Positions 48,651 through 60,989 of a DNA stretch of 64,000 nt are shown piece by piece. Source of the stretch: Larus michahellis (Eukaryota; Chordata; Aves; Charadriiformes; Laridae); NCBI RefSeq assembly GCF_964199755.1, contig NC_133907.1:5089001-5153000 (forward strand). The letters are read 5' to 3'. The translations under genes were made by a program, and so were the position numbers. Numbering within the stretch: the first letter of the stretch is position 1; each line of letters starts with the position of its first letter. The notes below the pieces were generated by a model, which was given only the letters and a program-made list of their open reading frames with translations, did not search any database and had not been told where the DNA came from.

Positions 48651-51600
48651 AAAAATTGGTCTGAGCAGGATGCTGAGAAAGGGAAATAATTATCCCATAG
48701 GAAAATACAGACCCACAAAAGGTGGTGTTTGTCATAAACTGCCACCAGTTTTTAATCCATCCCATAAACTACTCACTTCAAATGTTTGCAAGTGGAGGCA
48801 AATCTCTCCAGACAGCCTGAAACAAGAGGAAAGTAATTTTTACACACGATGTGGTTGCCTGGGTCGGGTTTTATTTCAGGGCTTCCAGTGTCCCCCTTGG
48901 ATGCTGGGGACGGCATCCTCCACCCAGCGTTTTCTAACGCTTCGGAGCTGATTCCTTCTGTTGCTGCAAAGGGCCACGTGTCTCTCCCTCTGTCACCGCA
49001 TCATCCATCCGCACTCCGTATTTATTGTAGGGTCCTGGGAAATAACCTCAAATGGCCTCACAGACACAGCCCAGGCATCTTTCCCTGGGATGAAAACACA
49101 CTTGGGGCGAAATGGGTGTCTGTGCTCCGCTGTACCCCGAACAGGCATCGTCTCTCCCCACGGCCCTGGGGCAAACGGCCGTGAGCAGAACCTGTGGGGC
49201 CAAATGAAGGGCCCAAGCAGGGCAGGGGGGGCAAGTGCCATCGCGGCTGTCACTGAGGGGCTTATCCCAGGGGCAGGGGCAGCCCCAGCGTGGGAGGAAG
49301 GGGAGGAAGGCTCTCTGCCAGAGGAGCTGTAGGTGTTCACAAGACAACCGCCCTGGGGAAGGCAGAAGTCCCTCCTGCAACTCTCAGTGCTGGCCCTGCA
49401 AGCCTGAATTAGAAAATAGGCCCATTAGAGGGAGAAATCATCCTCATTCATTTTTTTTTTTTTGCTAAATACGGTGGAAGGGGTCTTTCTAGGATGAAAG
49501 GCTGAGCCTGTTGGGAGGTTACTGCTGCTGAGCACCTGCTTTGTGTGAGCATGAGAAATGCTCCCATGGATTAGAGCATGCGGATGCTCGAGAGGCTCTA
49601 CGAGAAGGGGCCATCATTGCTATGTCAGCGTGTTGCTGGGCTGTCCCTTGAGGACCTGCAGGACTGGGGGGAAAGCCTCTCAATTGAAATATATATATAT
49701 TTAAGGTGAATGAATTGCATCAAGGAAGCCATTAAAGAAGGTTCCCCACCAAGAGCTCCAGGACTGGGAAGTGATTTCATACAGAGACCCCTTGGGCTGA
49801 GGTGGAGGGGGGCTGCAGCGGGGGGACATGGAGCTACCAGTAGCCCCAGAGCCATGCTGCCCCCTGCCACAGCCAGCTGCCCCACGCTTCCTCCCTGCAT
49901 TGGCCTGGCCGTTCATCGCTGACGATGGTGTATTTAGGAAGGAATCGAAAATATTCCAGGCTGGTGAGAAAAATCTGGCTGGGAAAGGGGGGGCTGATGC
50001 TGTGCAGCCTGGGCAGGATGACGGTCGATGCCCACCCATGGCAATTAGGTGCTGGTGGGTGGGCCAGAGGCGGCTTTGAGGTACCCCAGAAGAAGTTCCC
50101 CCTGTCCCCTGGAGGTGCAGAAAAAACAGCTGGATGGGAGAGCATTTCACCCCTACGTGCCATTTCTGGCTCCTTTACAGAGTCTGTGGGAGAAGCCAGT
50201 TGTGCTGGAGGAGGTGGGAGGTGCGGGATGGGCACTGGGAGGAGCGGGTGATGCCATGCGCAGCGACGAGGGGAGGGGTCCTGCCGCAGGGGCCACCGAG
50301 GGCCGCTCAGCAGGCAGCAGACACCAGCCCTGGCCTCGCTGCCTTCCTGCAAAGCCAAGGACAACGGCAGCTGCCTCGTGCTTTGCATGGCTGCACCCCA
50401 GGCAGGTCGCCCCGACACCACGGGGATGGGCAGTGCGGCTGCAGCAAGAGTCACTGGGCAGGGCACGAGGCTGGTTCCCCTCCGGCAATGCCACCACACC
50501 AGGCGATGGAGTAGGGTGCAAGGGCAGGCAGGTGGCAGGCAGCACATCCTTGTCTCCTCGCTCAGCACAGACACCTCCGCTCCCCCAGCTCCAGGGCTTT
50601 GGGGGTGTCTCCGTTTGTGCCAGGGGTGAGCAAAGGGAACAGCCCAGCACGCCTTTCCCAGTCCCATATAACAGGAGCTGCTTTGTTTTCCCGTCTGTGC
50701 CATATACACCGGTTCCTCCCTCGCGCCGTGCACGGGACACGTGGGATCCCAGGGACGGAGCATCGTCTGCAGGGTAATTAGCTGCCTTTGGGAGCGCGTG
50801 GGGCAGGTGCCGCTGGGCTGGGCGGGCTGGCAGATGGCCTGAAGGACTCTCCGGGGATCTCAAGCCATTACCAATAATCCAACGTCTTTCTTCAAACGTG
50901 ATGTGGATGCGCCTCACTATTGCTGCGGGAGGAGGGAGGGCCGTGCCTGTGCCAAGACCGCACACGCCAGCCCCAGCCGCTCTTCACGGCTTCCCCATAA
51001 AATTAACTCGAGGTGCGTGGCTTGATGTGCTCCCTTGCATGGTAATGCTTTCCATCACCTACATTAGCAGCAGCCGTGCCAGGGATGGGGACACGCAGAT
51101 GGGGACCTGGACTGTCCCTCCTGCTGGTGGGAGACCCGGCCCTTGCAGCCACGATGCTCAGCATAGTATGAGACCACAGCAGGGACGGGCTCGGGGAATG
51201 GGGTCTGTGCCCGGCCCCCAGCCCTGCGGATGGAGTGAAGAATGCGCTCAGGATCGCTGGTCCCCGGAGCCACCTCTGCCACACTCTGGGCAGCTCCACA
51301 GCCGCCCTTTGGAGAGAGCTGAGCCAGTCACCGGGACGGTTTCCTGCCCTCCCGGAGAGGAGCATCCTCACCTCCTTTTACCCATCCTCTCCGCAGAGCA
51401 GACGGCACATCCCCAGGAGCCCCCAGGCTCAGGCACGGGCCTGCAGTGAGCAAGGCTCAATGCCGGCCACTTGCCCTCTTTGAAACCCCTCTCCTTTCCC
51501 ACCTGCTCCCCCAGCTGCACAGCACGATGGACTCGCTGGGGTTGAATGCTGCAGACAAAAGATTGTTTATCAGGACCCGCCGCAGCCTCTCCCGGCGCTG

Positions 51601-52590
51601 GCTTGCTTTAATTAGCCCCATCAAAGCCGGCTGCGTCTCTCCCTCCTGAAAGGTTGCAGAACATGATTAATTCAGGCACAGAAAGCAGCCGCCTCCCGCA
51701 GAGAGGGGCCTCTCTGATAAGGGCAAAGCTGTTTCCTCTCCCCATGGCACCCTCAACCCCACGCAGCGAGGTCTGGGGCTCCTTTCTCCTGCAGCAAAGC
51801 TGTGGATGGGCTCAGGCTGCCCCAGGAGCCGGAGGGGACAAGCGGGAGCGATGGCCTCATGGAGCGCTTGGTCTCTCCCCATCCCACCCATGCTGCAAGC
51901 ACAGCCGCTGCCTGCTCCGGCCACTGCATGGCCCACTGCCCTTCTGTGCGCCTGCGGGTGGGACTGCCCACCAAAGGCCTCAGGGACGTGCAGCAGGCAC
52001 ATTCCCACCAGGTCCGGGCTCACATCAGCTCTTGCCAACACGCGAGTCCACACAAGAGCCCTGCGGAGATGCCAGGGATGCTCCAGCTACCCCCAGTGTT
52101 GAATTTCTATGGCCGGTCCTCCCCGCTCCCACCTCCGTGCAGCCCTGGGGTTGCACATGCTGTAACTCAGCTTTATTAGCTGCGTTTGTAGGCAAAGGGG
52201 TTTTAAAAGGAAAAAGCCTTTGGGGAAAGGAGATAGACAGGGGGGATCACTTCCCCCTTTTTATTTATGCCAGCAAGGCTGCATGCAGCGTACCGACAGC
52301 ATTCAATACCCCGGAGAGCCAATTACCACAAGGAGCGCAGCCAGAGCCAAGGCCAGGCTGTTCTCCACTTAATTTTCTTAATACAGTCACATCATCTCGT
52401 AAAAGCGCTGCTGCTCAAGGCAAGGTACAAAGCGGGTTCCCAGCGTGAATCCTCTGCCCCTGGGAGCCCAGGCAGAGCTCCCGTCAAGGGAGCCCAAGGG
52501 CACCTTTGGGGCTTCCCTTCTCATGGTGGGGAGAAGGGGGCTGCGGCTGCGGAGCAGCGGGGGCCACCCCCAGCAAGAACCAACGCAACA
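48651..52590. other. TMEM74B-PSMF1 intergenic region
   Basis: Gene-free between two converging 3' ends. It contains a T11 run near 49450-49462 and a short AT dinucleotide run at about 49689-49699. No recognised exon, RNA gene or mobile element. Confidence 0.6.
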
Positions 52591-53793
52591 CTGTTGTCAG
52601 GTTTTTATTTCAATCTCATGAACGTCCTTCCAAGAAATCAAACCATGAGAAGAAAAAATAGTATGAACCCCTGAGAGGACAGCCCAAAAATTAACTGACA
52701 TGGGGGGAGCTGCAGGGAAGGGAGGGGGTTTCCAGAAAGCTCCGGAGGCTGAGCCACACAGACCTCACGCGTCCTCCCCGAGCCATTTGGCAGCGTTCAG
52801 CCAGGCAGAGCCACACCAGCCTTGTGCAAGAGGACTGACAGTAGGGAAACATGTTCCTATAAACCCCTTCTGCAAAGCAAATCCCACACCCGAGCAAGCC
52901 CCCCATGCACATCTCCAGAAGGCTCCCAGTTCAGTGCTGGACTCAGCTCCGTCGTGCCTGGAGAGCCAACGCTAGACTTGGCTGGTCCAGGAGGTCCAGG
53001 AGGAGCACCCTCCCTCCTACCCCAGCCCCGCGTGGTGCCCAGTGGGCAGCCTTCGCCATGCTGCCTGTGGCGCTTCACGTGTACCCCAGGAATGAAGGAC
53101 AACAGCTGTGGGGAAGAGAGGGGGCAAGGTGAGGCCAGGAATTCAATATATTTCTCTTCTCATGCACGCTAAAAGGCATTGCTGTTAGTGCTCTTGGAAG
53201 CCAGTGGGCACGGCCATGCGGAAGCCCATCTCAACCACTGCCGGGGGGTCTGCCCATGGACACCCCGTGGGATGGGCCTTCTAGCCCTTCACGTTGATCA
53301 ACTCTTCACTTGGATAAAGAGCAAGAGCATCTCTCCATGGGGAGCCTGCTCCGGCTGCTGCCTTCGGCCAGGCTATTGCAGCTCCCCAGCACAGGAGTGG
53401 CAAGAAGCCAGCTCCCTCCTCAGCATCGACTGCTTGTGTAACCCCAGCAGTGAAAGCGGTGCCACCCCAGAGAAGCAGAGGAAACCCCACGGCACCTGGG
53501 CTTTTCTTGGAGCACCAGGACGCACCCCGGACAGGACCACTTCAGCTGGGTCCAAATGGCCAGGCACCCTCAGAGGAGCACGGAAAGAAACGGACCTACT
53601 GCCTCCTCTTCTGTTCTGCACACAGGGAAACCTTTATAGCTGGTCTGACACAGGAAGGTGGCCCCGAGCGAGGAGAAAAAAAACACTGCTGAAAAGATCG
53701 AAGTCCACCGAATGGGGTGTGAAGAGGGGAAAGCGCCCCTCCTTCCCAGGAGACTGCTCTGGCCTCAGCCGTGAGAAGCCATGTGGTGACTCC
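52590..53793 (-). other. PSMF1: PSMF1 3' UTR
   Basis: About 1.2 kb on the minus strand after the TGA at 53796-53794, ending at the AATAAA at 52609-52604. A 337-codon frame on the opposite strand (53179-54192) overlaps this UTR and coding exon 6 and has no family signature. Confidence 0.65.
52604..52609 (-). terminator. PSMF1: PSMF1 poly(A) signal
   Basis: TTTATT on the + strand reads AATAAA on the minus strand, the first canonical signal I found after the PSMF1 stop. Confidence 0.6.
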
Positions 53794-56700
53794 TCACATG
53801 AACATGTCATCATAGCCTGGAGGGGGAAGGTGGTCAGGATCTGGCCTGGAAAGAAATTCAGAGCAGAGTCAAAACCAGGAGTGAGAGATCAGTCCCACAG
53901 CAACAGGGACCAGCCAGGAGATTCAAGGGCAGCCCGGAGAGCAGGGTGGGGATACCAGGCACAGCCAAATACCTACCCAGGTCTGCCAGCCCCTAATGGG
54001 CCAAAGGGGTCGAATCTAGCGCCTGGTGGAACTGCTCCTGGGGGAAGCCGGCCTGGGATACCTGACGACGGGTCAATGCCAGGCTGTGGGAAGCCAGACC
54101 GGAGAGGATCCACGATCATTCCCCCACTCCGACCTCTGGGGAGTGGAAAGACAGAGAAGGAGATGAGACTGGCACTGGTGAGAGAGGAGTAAAGCGCGTC
54201 CCTGTGCCAGACCTCTGCTGCAGGAATGCTGAGCACGGGAATGTGGGATTAAGTTGTCACACAGCCTGTGGGAGGGCAAGCACCCCTAACCCAACCCTAA
54301 CCTAACCTATCTGCAACACTGGCCTTGACAAGCCAGGGAGGTGAGCCCATGGCAGTAAGAGAGTGCTTCATGCGTGTACGTGTGCATGTATAAGAGTGCT
54401 GAGGCGCATCTGATTCTCGTCCCATGGAGGCTGCTGTCTGCAACAGGAGGGAACCCGAATGCATCACACCCTGCTCCTGCCCGGGGTTATCACGGCCTGC
54501 AGACCTGCCTGCACTACGCCACAACACAAGGTCAGGAGCAGGATGCGAATCACGGCTCATCATCATGCTAAGGTGGGAGTCTCACTGCTGCAAAGCACAT
54601 GCCCAAGCCAGGGCACCAGCAAACACCTAGGCACGGGGCACCATCATGCCAGTGTACCCCAAAGCCTATCTGGAGACATGCACAGGGAAGAAACAGCCCT
54701 CGCCCGCCTGCCTTCCCCAGAGGCAATGCCAAAAGAGACACAGAATAACGGAGAGGCAGCTTCCCTCTTCCCCCAGTTCCTGCAAGGAGCCATTTAGGGC
54801 ATCAGCAATGGCTGCTAAGTCCCGGTGGGCCGCTGACTGTCCCTGGGGGAAGCGATGGACCCGCTAGCCCTCGCTGACGGTTTGTATTCCCACCCCTGCT
54901 CTCTGCTCTCCTGGGCGAGCAGCACATCCTGCCCTGCACAGTGTTGCAAGAGCTCACGGATGCAGCCGGGGCTCCCGCCAGCCTTTCCAAAGAACTGCCT
55001 GGAAGTCATTTGCTGACCACGGCGGCTCCTCGGAGCTGCCCCACGCTGTGAGTGCCATTCCTCATGGTCGGCTTTGTGCAAACTCGGCTGGAGCCTCTGG
55101 ACACCGCTGCCATCATACAAGTCATTAACAACAGCGCTAATGAGTTCCATTACGCCAGGCCGGCTGCCCAAAGTGCCCCAGGACAGCCAGGCCCCACGAG
55201 CATATGCCTGGGAGTCTGGGTCTCCAGCCCCAGCACTGGCAGGTGTCAGCATACAAATATGCTTCCATTTACAATCTTCTTTTTTTCGTTTACAGAGAAA
55301 CTTCTGATGAAGGACTGGAGGTAGCAAGAGAAACGGGGTCCCCCCACCAAATGAACCCCCTCTCCTCGTGATATCAAGTTTCCTTCCAGCCACCCAGGCT
55401 CCAGGCCTCTCCTTCCAGCCAGGCAGGATGTTTTTAGTGGGCCCTTTTCTAGCCAAACCCATGGAGAACTAAGTCTTGCAAGAGGGGAAAAAATGTGATC
55501 CCCACAGGAGAGTGGTTCCAAAGAGGACTCCCATGGGCCACAGGACGCTCTGCAATGACTCCAAGAGCTGTCTTTTGTCTGACTATGTGCTTTTAACTGG
55601 AATGTAAAATGACAGGTTCTCCTTGCCCAACCAAACCAAAGACTCAGAGACATATCTGTGAAGATCAGTCCCCCAGACAGCCCTGCTTTTACCCAGGCTT
55701 TCTCTCAAGTCCTTCAGACAGCCGGGAGGCTCACAACTGGGCCTCCAGAATCTGTGGACTCGGCTTTAAGCCTTCCCTTCTCCAGACTGCTAGGCTGTAG
55801 ACACGGCAGCTGGTAACATTTTAAATTAGAGGCTTACATTCACTTAACGATGTATTCAGCTTTGATTTACTGAAGGAATTACTGCATGTTAAATGAATAC
55901 AAGCTGATTATTAAACAGACGCAGATTGCAACCTATCATCTATGCAAGAGACGGGATCTTATTACGATATTAGAACCATATTGAGGATTAGCAACTGTCA
56001 ATGGGTCCCTTGCAATTTGCACTGCGCAACTGTCCCATTGCCGTCCGCACTTAGAGACACTTTGCTGGACGCCTGAGCCAGGCGGACTCCAGCTGTTCCA
56101 GAGAAGGTCCCCAGCCACCCTCCACACATCCCAAGGGCAGAGCAGGGGATGGTCCCCGGGCAAGCAAAGCACAACCTCTCACAGCCATACTCACCCAAAC
56201 GGGTCCAGGTCTTCCCCACCAACAGCGAAGGGACTCAAGGGGGAAGGCCTGAAACACAGAGTACAGAGAGACATTCAGTGAAGCGGAGCGTGGCTGTGTG
56301 GAGTGAACAGAAGCAAGCAAGCAGGCAGGACAGTGCCGACAGCCGTGCTCATGGGTGCTGTCCCACAGCAAGCCCTGCAGCACCCAAAGGGCCCTGGAGC
56401 CTGCAGGACCCTGTGTGAGCAGGCTGGTGTCGGGAATCACCCCATGCCCAGGATGCAGCATTCCCTGCTTCAGGGTGCAGCTGGTTGTGGACGCACCGGT
56501 GTGCGTGGCAGGCTTGCGGGAAGCTCGCTGAGATGAAGGGGTCCCCGCTGTTCCCGCTGCTCCAGGCTGGAGCTGTCTGTGGACACTGGGAGTTCCATGC
56601 CAGGGGCTCCCTGAACAGTGTCAGGTAATGCCAGGCTCTTCAGTGTGTCTCAGTTGGAGACACAATGACAGTCTTGCTTCCAGGAGTGCGAGGACAGTCG

Positions 56701-59700
56701 GGCAGTGAGCCTGCAGCCAGCCGTCACATCTCCTTGCCAATAGTATGTGCCAATAACATGGTTTCAAAGCTGTGCCCAGCTCCAGCCTGTCTGACCAGGC
56801 CTCCCCGAGGAGCATCGCGCACCCTGAGCACCAGCAGACAGCAGTGAGGTTAAAGAAGCAAGAGGTGACACGCAAGGCAGAAGCCACGGCCAGTTCCCAA
56901 GAGAAGGCAGAGCCACTATAGCGTCTCTGACTTCCAGTCAAAGGGGATTACAACTTGTGTGGGGACAGAGGGGGGAGCCCACCCGCCGCATATAAGGGAT
57001 GGCTGAGCGCGAGGGGGCCAGGGAGGGACAGTGAAGTGGGTGCCATGTGTCCTCTCTCCCCTGCTTTGCCAGCAAAGGGTTTCAAAGGGAAAGCAGGGTC
57101 AGTAGAGCAAGGAGAAGAGGTCTCTGTTCCCCTCCACCAAGCCTGCACCTCCTGGGCTGGCCCCAAGCCCTGGCTGGGTGCACCGTCCTGGGAGGGCAGC
57201 TCTACTGGCCACAGCAGGCAGGAGGTTTAGAGGCAGCCACAGCTCTGTGCCAAGGTGCACCCACCACACGCTCTCTCCCCTGAACACAGACCCCACAGCT
57301 CAATCTGACACCCAGCGCTCTGACGTCCCTCCCGGAGGCTGCTTGGTCCCACACCGGCACCATCCTTCCCACTGCTGTCCCTGCTCTGCCAGACACGGAG
57401 CCCTGATGGTCCTTCAACCAGCACAGAGCAGGGTCTCCCTCCTTCCACCCTTCACCCTTCCCCCAGCCCTGCATGCTTGCCCTCTCCCTCCTGGCTCTGC
57501 AGGTCTCCAGCTACACCCCCAGGCAATGCCAAAGGAGGGTCATACCAACACACAGCTCCAGAACAGGCCATCCCTCAGCAGGCAACTTAAATCAAACCCA
57601 AGCACGTGGCCAACGAGGCTGAGACTGGCTGAGAAGGGTTTGGATGCCCTTTGCTCCCCATAGCACAGACAGGGACCAGAGGTGAAGTTGAGAGAGCTGT
57701 GCCAGGACCACATTCCTTCTAACGGACGACCGTCAGCAGCCACCCACTCTTTACTCACCAGGATGGTGCTCTTGTGCCTGCTGGCTGCCGGGGAGGGACC
57801 CTGAGGGGGTCGTAATCCCGGGGCAAGTCAGCATCCTTCTTCTCAGCCTCGGGCTCCTTTTTGGCCTTTTCTGTGGGGCCACCGAGTGGAGCGATGATGC
57901 CTGAAGCAATCCTTGTCCTCAGCTCCTCAGTGTTCTTGTACACCCTGCAGGGAGGAGAGGCAAGGTGGTGGGCTGGGGAGGCCAGAACATCTGAGTGCGA
58001 GTGCTGGACAGGCTGCGAGAGGAGTGGTGAGGGGACGGACAAGTCCAAAGCATCCCTGGCACAAAACATGCCCCCAGAAGGCAGCACAGAGGGGACAGGA
58101 AAGGGTAACAGCACTCAGTGGCACCAAAGCCTTGACCCTGTTTGAGAGGGCAGAGGTGCCACCCAACCCAGGGAAATCCCTTGTGCCGTGGCCACAACCC
58201 GACCAGTTTGCAATGGAGGAAACCACAGCACATGGCACTGGTCTTTAGCAAGGCTACAGGGTGTCCAGTCCACAGCTGAAGCTGTAGCACCGCTGGGTGG
58301 TGTCCACCCAACAGAGACAGGCAAGCAGTGCTCTGGAAAGAAAAGTGCTGGGCTGCCCCAGCCCGTTCCCAGGTGGGTGGCTCTCCCTTGGGCTCTGACC
58401 CATGGTCCCACTATCCCTTAAATCTCTCTTGCCTGCCAGCAGTGCAGAGGAAGGAGCTCTGGCTGCATTTCAGGGCTGGCTGGCTGCCCTTGGGGTTTGT
58501 ACTGGGGAGGAAAGTCCCCCAGTCTCCTCCTAACTTGGTCTCTGCCCCACTTCCCCATGCCAGTGGGACATTTTCTCCCACAGAAAGTGCCAGGAGACTG
58601 AGATTACATGTGGAAATCGTCCAGGTGCTCCGGGTTGATATAGTCGGCCACCGCCAAGGTCACATCTGCCACCTTCTTAGAACTGCGATCCTGGCAAAAG
58701 ACAGGTGAGACACAGAGTGAGTAGCCTGGCAGCGCAGGGAATGAGAGAAGGAGCAAGTGCAATCACAGCCAGGGGCCTGGAGGCTTGGGACACAAGAAAC
58801 GGGATCACTTGTCCCTCTGCTGTGCCCGAATCCCCAGGAAAAACAAACTCCAGTGTACAGCGAGGTTCTCCCTGCCCATTCTCCCAATCCAGGCTGCAAA
58901 GGTTGAGAGACTGAGCAAAACCAGTCTGGCCAGGTGCTTGTGGAGAACAGAAGAGATCTACAGATAAATCCTAAGCTGGGAAGGGCACACAAAAGAGGCA
59001 GCTCCTGGGCCAGAGTGTGCAAGGCAAACTGCATCGCTGCTCCAATGCAGCTGGTGTTTGACGAGCTTCACGCTGGGTCATATCTGTTGCGCAGGCAGGT
59101 CTGCAGCCCCTAACACCCCCTGCCCCATCCCAAGGGACAAACATCCCTGCAAGGTAGAACAAGTAACAGCAAAAATTTAAGAAATGGGCCCTGCTGTTCT
59201 CTGCACATTTTGTGTGGCAGCAGCCGCCGCACCTGAAGGACCCCAAACTCGCAGGGACCAGCCTGGGTGCTCACCATGACGTTGAGGATCATACTGTCTT
59301 CCACCATGATGGCCTTCAGCAGCAGCTCACGGGCATCATCTGTGGACTTGTAGCGCAGCGTATACACCTCCTTGTTGGCTTCCCAGCCGGTGGGCAGCAG
59401 CTCCGACTTCCTTTCATCAGGACCTGGCTACAGTAGGACAGAGATGCTGCTGAGACCTGCCCATGAACCCAGCATGCCACAGAATATGTCTGCGCAGAGA
59501 CCTGGGAGGGGATCTAGGTCTCCTAGTGAGGATCTCTCAGTGCCTTCCACGTTTCAACTGCAGGAGGAGGGGGTTATTTTCTACGGGCAGGCCCTGCCTG
59601 CCTGACAGTCTCTCACAAGGTCCCTGCGCTGGAACAGGAGGAACGCAACCACCCTTTACTTAGATGGAGAAGGCAACAAAGACCCAGACTGAGGGATGAT

Positions 59701-60496
59701 GCTCTTCCCTGCCTGGCACCTCAGCTCCCCAGCACAGGACAGAGCTGTCTGCGGCAGGACGGAAGGCTATCGTCCTGTTTCTCCCAGCCCCACAGTGGTG
59801 CTGCCAGGGGGGACTGTCCCACACTGTCCCCTCCTCTAGTACTGGGGGGTTTCTCTCCCAAGACAGTGCCCTGGCACCCCCACCATTGCCCCCCAGCCCC
59901 ACACCAGGCATCCTCACAACAGACCCCAGCACCACACCAGGCTCCCAGCACGGGGACTCCCTGGCACCACATTTCCCCCCAACACTACACTGGACACCCA
60001 CCTTTTGGGAAGGTATCCCCCCTCCCCAGCACCAGGATCCCCCCAGCACTGCACCGGCCCCATTCCTGCTATCACACTGACCCCAAGCACTGACACCCCC
60101 CCAACCCCAGCACCGGGTCCCCTGCAGACCCACCACCGCAGATCCCTGCTCCGGACCCCCCCAGCAGCACTGAGACTCCTCAGACACCGCACTGCCCCGG
60201 GTGCCTCCGAAACCCCTGGCGCCACATGGCTCCCCCACCCCACGGCAGCGGGCCTCGGGCTCGGCCGAGCGGCGGCGGCGAGCGGCGCTAGGAAAGGCCG
60301 GGGCTTGGCCGCGGCCTATACGGCCTCCGCGGCGGCGGAGCCCAGCGGGGCCCAGCCCGGCCCGTACCTGGTCGCCAGCGCCGAGGCAGCGGTAGCCGTG
60401 CCGGACCAGCTCCCAGTGGACGCCGCAGATCAGCGCGTCCTGCGGGCGGGAGATGGCTGCTCGCGCCCAGGCGTAGAGCGGCTCCAGCCCCGCCAT
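53794..60496 (-). CDS. PSMF1: Proteasome inhibitor PI31
   Basis: Seven coding exons on the minus strand: 60496-60368, 59427-59275, 58690-58608, 57944-57759, 56248-56195, 54135-53977, 53845-53794. All phases close and give 271 aa, the same length as human PI31. The N-terminal FP domain (about residues 1-150) starts MAGLEPLYAWARAAISRPQD and includes MVEDSMILNV and the VADVTLAVADYI segment; it mediates dimerisation and binding to the F-box protein FBXO7. The C-terminal half is Pro/Gly-rich with EDLDPFG, GGMIVDPLRSGFP and PPGAVPPGARFDPFGP, and ends GYDDMFM. PI31 binds the 20S proteasome, inhibits it in vitro and helps its transport and assembly in cells. The terminal Met-Phe-Met replaces the Met-Tyr-Leu recalled for human. 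The start lies in a CpG island. The gene is intact. Confidence 0.96.
54283..54309 (+). repeat. Short telomere-like string
   Basis: CCCTAACCCAACCCTAACC followed by TAACCTA, i.e. about four imperfect copies of the C-strand telomere unit in PSMF1 intron 5. Too short to call an interstitial telomere. Confidence 0.6.
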
Positions 60497-60720
60497 GGCC
60501 GCCGCAGCACCGAGCAGGCGCGGCCGGGCCGGGCCTGGCCCACGGAGGTGCCGCCCCGGGCAAGGCCCCAAAGGCCGGGCCGGGCCCGCTGTGCGGAGCT
60601 GGGCGCCGTGCTGGGCAGGCTGGGGCGGGATCGGGCCGCCCCTCACTAGAGGGCCCCCGATCCCCGCGCTGGGCCTGGGCCCGCCTCCTTCGAGGGCCTG
60701 GCCGGGGGCTCAGGCCGCCG
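60200..60720 (-). promoter_or_regulatory. PSMF1: PSMF1 CpG-island promoter
   Basis: CpG-dense block covering the first coding exon and about 200 bases upstream, without a TATA box. This is the usual form for a housekeeping proteasome gene. The start site is expected between about 60520 and 60660. Confidence 0.7.
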
Positions 60721-60762
60721 CGGGGGGTGAATGGGGGGGTTCCTCCACGGAGGAATTTAATG

Positions 60763-60768
60763 TTTATT
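60763..60768 (-). terminator. Isolated AATAAA upstream of PSMF1
   Basis: Minus-strand AATAAA (TTTATT on +) about 270 bases upstream of the PSMF1 start codon. It could end a transcript coming from beyond 61 kb on the minus strand, but no coding exon of such a gene is seen; it may be chance. Confidence 0.25.
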
Positions 60769-60849
60769 CACACAGCGGGAGGGACCGGCCTCGCCGAGGG
60801 GTCTCTGCCCGCCGACACCGTGCGGCAGACTGCGGGTTGGGATCTGCCC

Positions 60850-60985
60850 GACCCTCCCTTCTTCATCCCCTTCTTTTTCTTTTTCCCCTTCTCCTTCCCG
60901 TTCTCCATCCCCCTCTCCTTCATCCCCTTCCCCATCCCCATGTCCTCCTTCATCCCCATCCCCTTCCCTTGCCTTTCCCCTGCCC
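60850..60985 (+). repeat. Pyrimidine tract of CCCCTTC/TTCATCC units
   Basis: About 135 bases that are almost purely C and T on the + strand, built from units such as TTCATCCCCTTC and CCATCCCC. A homopurine-homopyrimidine tract near the PSMF1 CpG island. Confidence 0.9.
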
Positions 60986-60989
60986 CTGG

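Noticed and set aside
53179-54192. A 337-codon + strand frame
   Set aside because: It is antisense to the PSMF1 3' UTR and coding exons 6-7, and the translation has no family signature or sensible composition.
54283-54309. Interstitial telomere array
   Set aside because: Only about four imperfect units; noted as a short string instead.
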